From the NCBI RefSeq assembly GCF_001989995.2, contig NZ_JAHGUP010000027.1:1-64000 (forward strand): a stretch of 64,000 nucleotides of DNA. The letters are read 5' to 3'. Within the stretch, counting starts at the first letter, position 1, and each line of letters opens with the position of its first letter. Below are positions 61,395-64,000 of the stretch, in pieces. Made by a program: the position numbers and the translations under genes. The notes under the pieces were generated by a model. That model ran no database searches. It saw only the letters and a list, made by a program, of their open reading frames with translations, and was not told where the DNA came from. Source of the DNA: Vibrio anguillarum. GTDB lineage: Bacteria > Pseudomonadota > Gammaproteobacteria > Enterobacterales > Vibrionaceae.

Positions 61395-64000
61395 TTAACG
61401 ACGACGTCGCCACATACCAAAGCCGAGTAATGAGAAGAGTGCTCCTAGGCCGAATGAACCGCCATAGATGTTCAGTTCTAACACGGCAGGATCATGATCA
61501 GATGCGCGGAAATGATCTTGATATTTAGGTAAATCACCTTTGAATTCACTGTTGTAATCAAACAGTGTCGATTCACCGCCGTTGATGTGCCAATCGGTCG
61601 CATCCACCACTTTGCCTTTCAAACTTTTGCTGACCAGCAAATGATCCAGTGCGCCAACTTCATCATTAAATGAGTAACTCCAGCTCTCTGGGTGTTTTAT
61701 CGCCACAGCGTTAAGGTACCCATAATTGTGAGTAATCAACGCGCCATTATCACCAAACTGAGGAGTACCTGCAATGTAAGTATTACGTGCCGCACGAATG
61801 GTTTTGCCATACTTCTCTGGGCTGTAGTCCGTCAATACGAGCATCGGGTCTTCCATACCGTAAGAGTTCATATCACCCAAAATGACTTTATGCCCTTTTA
61901 TTTTTTGTAACGCTTCACCTAAAGCAACTGCAGCTGCGACACGGAATTGTTCACATGCACCTTGAAAATCAAGATCTTTGCCGCCTTGCCCACCTTGTTC
62001 AACTGGTGCAGCATCTTCCCAACATGCCGAACCCTTGGATTTTAGATGGTTAACCGCGACGGTAATTTTCTCATTGCCACCTTTAACTTTGAAGGTCGGT
62101 GCAAGCGTGTCACGCTGGTAATTTTTACCATCTTCAATCACTTTGCCTTTGTCATCCAACACTTCTGGTGCTTGTTGGCTTGGCATTGGAATTACACGAT
62201 TTTCTGTCAACTTCACCACTTTTTCACGATAAATCACTCCTGTGGTGATCACATCCGTGCCAATAGAATCAAGTTCATCGGTCACGCCATCATTATTTGA
62301 GTCAATCGCGACAAAACGGTAATGCTTTTTCTTATCCGAGATCTGGCTGTTGATCTGATTGACCAATTGCGCAATCGCCGAACCTGCACCGAAACCGTTA
62401 TTCTCAATTTCCATCAAACCGACAATATCAGCATCCAAACGTACAATCGCATTGACGATCTTCGCTTGCTGCAGTTCAAATTCTGCAAGGTTATTAGCAC
62501 CACGATTATCACCATGCTGATTTGCATCACCGCCAAACGGCGAGTTGAAATAGTTAAGCACGTTGAATGTGGCAATGCGCAGATCGCCTTCATCGATATC
62601 CGGTTTCTCGCTGCGAGGATCATTGCGCACGAAATTCTCTTGGTTGAGCGAATTGGTCACAATCAGACGATATTCGTTGTAACCGTATGAGAGCACACCT
62701 TCTAAACCTATGATGCTGTCATCAATGCGGATGTAATCTTCCGTCGAACCATTTTGATCAATATCACTGCGACCAAACTCTGGGTAGTACGGAATTTGGC
62801 CATCGGCGGCTTTCGCATCTGATTCAATAAACAAGCGGCGCTGCGCGTTTTCGATGCTCTGCTGTTTGGCTTGCTCAGAGCCCGCAGCGAATAGCTGGTT
62901 CGGCTGCATGTTAATACGACCTTGCGCTAACACCATGTTATTGCGACGAGAAGCATAGTCATAACCAAAGGTACGCGTCACACGCATATCCAGCTCTGGG
63001 GTGGTTTTTACCAACATGCCTTCATAACGCTCTAATGTGTGCTCAAAGTTCTCATCGGTGGGCAAAATCTCTATCGCGGTCGCTTGTGGAGCCTCTTGCT
63101 CACCTTGTTTTAGCCATTGGTTGTTTTCGACTTTAAGTTGTGTGAGGTTGTAATATTCCTGTACTTTACCTTTCACACAAACCACATCCCCCGGTTTTAA
63201 ACTTGAGCTTGATTGATCGGTAAAAACAAACAAACCTTCAGAGGTATTTAAGTTGTAATCATCTTCCAACGCTTGCAGATAAAAACCCTTAGTTAACCCT
63301 TTGGTAACGGCACTCACGACACCTTTGACAAAATATTCTTGGTCGGTGATGTAAGGGTAGCCACTAATAAAAGGAGAGGTTTGCCCTTCGCCTTGGATCG
63401 CTTGAATAGAGGTAAAGGTGGGCTCAGATCCTTCTTGAGTACAGGTAAATTCAGCCGGTGGCTCAACGGCATCGAGTGCGCCTAACCCTTCAATATTATC
63501 CTTGCCTAACGCGCTCCACTGCGCAGCTTGATAAGCCGCTGAGGGCGTGAGGCTATCGCTATTACGCACTAAAGTGGTGTCCTTGCCCCAGTTAATGCCG
63601 CCCATCACTCCCAACACATCATGTACGCTACCATCACTGTTTAGCAGCGCCACCGGATCATCACCGTTAAAATTAATCACCGAGCCATCATTTCCATCAC
63701 TCACCGCTTGGATAGCACTATTGGCGCTGGCATGAGAAATCACTAACACATCGTTCGCAGCAATTACTCGCCCAGTCAGGGGCAACTGTGTATCCCAGTT
63801 CCCACCGCCATTGCTTGATTTCGCTAAAATGAAATTGTCTAAACTGACGGATGCATTGCTAGTGTTAGCAATTTCGATGGCCTTATTGAAGCTGCTGCCT
63901 TCTACATACTGAGAAATAATAATCTCAGCTTGAGCTGATACAGCCAATGTGGAGCTTATCGCCGCAGCGAGTAATGTTCGGCCAAAGGGTTTAATTCGTG
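61395..64000 (-). CDS. xds: Secreted nuclease, Xds/ExeM type, 5' end outside window
   Basis: At least 868 codons are visible. The frame is open to the right edge, where a signal peptide is seen (RIKPFGRTLLAAAISSTLAV, ending near SAQA); the start codon lies beyond 64000. Order: lamin-tail-like domain (EIIISQYVEGSSFNKAIEIA), an OB-fold region (about 190-280 after the signal), the endonuclease/exonuclease/phosphatase domain with IATFNVLNYFN, MEIENNGFG, VILGDMNSYG and ASDHDPAV, and a C-terminal GlyGly-CTERM anchor (GGSFGLGALFSLLGFGMW then RRRR). Xds of V. cholerae degrades extracellular DNA in biofilms and supplies phosphate. The sorting tail indicates rhombosortase cleavage after type II secretion. 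Confidence 0.9.
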   Translation of the reverse strand, partial: RIKPFGRTLLAAAISSTLAVSAQAEIIISQYVEGSSFNKAIEIANTSNASVSLDNFILAKSSNGGGNWDTQLPLTGRVIAANDVLVISHASANSAIQAVSDGNDGSVINFNGDDPVALLNSDGSVHDVLGVMGGINWGKDTTLVRNSDSLTPSAAYQAAQWSALGKDNIEGLGALDAVEPPAEFTCTQEGSEPTFTSIQAIQGEGQTSPFISGYPYITDQEYFVKGVVSAVTKGLTKGFYLQALEDDYNLNTSEGLFVFTDQSSSSLKPGDVVCVKGKVQEYYNLTQLKVENNQWLKQGEQEAPQATAIEILPTDENFEHTLERYEGMLVKTTPELDMRVTRTFGYDYASRRNNMVLAQGRINMQPNQLFAAGSEQAKQQSIENAQRRLFIESDAKAADGQIPYYPEFGRSDIDQNGSTEDYIRIDDSIIGLEGVLSYGYNEYRLIVTNSLNQENFVRNDPRSEKPDIDEGDLRIATFNVLNYFNSPFGGDANQHGDNRGANNLAEFELQQAKIVNAIVRLDADIVGLMEIENNGFGAGSAIAQLVNQINSQISDKKKHYRFVAIDSNNDGVTDELDSIGTDVITTGVIYREKVVKLTENRVIPMPSQQAPEVLDDKGKVIEDGKNYQRDTLAPTFKVKGGNEKITVAVNHLKSKGSACWEDAAPVEQGGQGGKDLDFQGACEQFRVAAAVALGEALQKIKGHKVILGDMNSYGMEDPMLVLTDYSPEKYGKTIRAARNTYIAGTPQFGDNGALITHNYGYLNAVAIKHPESWSYSFNDEVGALDHLLVSKSLKGKVVDATDWHINGGESTLFDYNSEFKGDLPKYQDHFRASDHDPAVLELNIYGGSFGLGALFSLLGFGMWRRRR

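Overview
The window is chromosomal DNA from a Vibrio, most likely V. cholerae or a close relative. The support is the gene content and order: a zrgA-type zinc locus, cysC-cysN-cysD-cobA, cpdB, the S10-spc-alpha ribosomal superoperon, rlmB-rnr-motX-purA, slyD-yheV-kefB-kefG, yheS-yheT-yheU-prkB-crp, argD-astA-astD, pabA and an Xds-type secreted nuclease. The sodium-motor gene motX beside rnr is a Vibrio-type marker. Both ends cut genes: zrgA on the left has only its C-terminal part, and the nuclease on the right lacks its start codon. I saw no tRNA, rRNA, insertion sequence or CRISPR array.

Layout. 1-2849: zinc-linked locus (His-rich periplasmic ZrgA, ABC ATPase, FtsX-type permease, DUF3299 protein). 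3145-4044: TIGR03899-type protein. 4087-8114 (minus strand): sulfate activation and siroheme synthesis. 8404-10365: periplasmic nucleotidase CpdB. 10685-16439: a compact seven-gene plus-strand operon (DedA membrane protein, ATP-grasp ligase, DinB-like protein, NRDE/TANGO2 protein, secreted YHS protein, DoxX-like membrane protein, OlsF-like bifunctional acyltransferase). 16490-19948: dbpA, elaA-like acetyltransferase, OapA-like envelope protein, fklB. 20129-33772 (minus strand): alpha, spc and S10 operons with recognisable promoters, leaders and terminators. 34196-39715: rlmB, rnr, motX, purA. 39845-50904: isoaspartyl peptidase, slyD, yheV, kefB/kefG, yheS, yheT, yheU, prkB, crp and a DUF1338 enzyme. 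50973-55716: arginine catabolism or biosynthesis genes and pabA. 56027-61349: an isonitrile-type secondary-metabolite cluster with a divergent LysR regulator. 61395-64000: secreted nuclease.

Two accessory loci sit inside this conserved backbone. The cpdB-dbpA interval carries an operon that reads like a membrane-lipid or aminolipid pathway: an OlsF-like fusion, a DedA flippase-like protein, and an amino-acid-ligase-like ATP-grasp enzyme, plus DinB, TANGO2, YHS and DoxX partners whose joint role I cannot name. The pabA-nuclease interval carries a PvcA/IsnA-type isonitrile synthase fused to a C-terminal dioxygenase-like domain, an FAD monooxygenase, and a PvcB/IsnB-type Fe(II)/2-oxoglutarate oxygenase. 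The oxygenase gene is broken by one extra copy of an 8-bp tandem repeat (59900-59922), so the pathway may be switched off in this isolate, perhaps reversibly.

All calls come from reading the sequence and from knowledge of the families; no database search was run. Comparisons with reference genomes are from memory and are marked as such.
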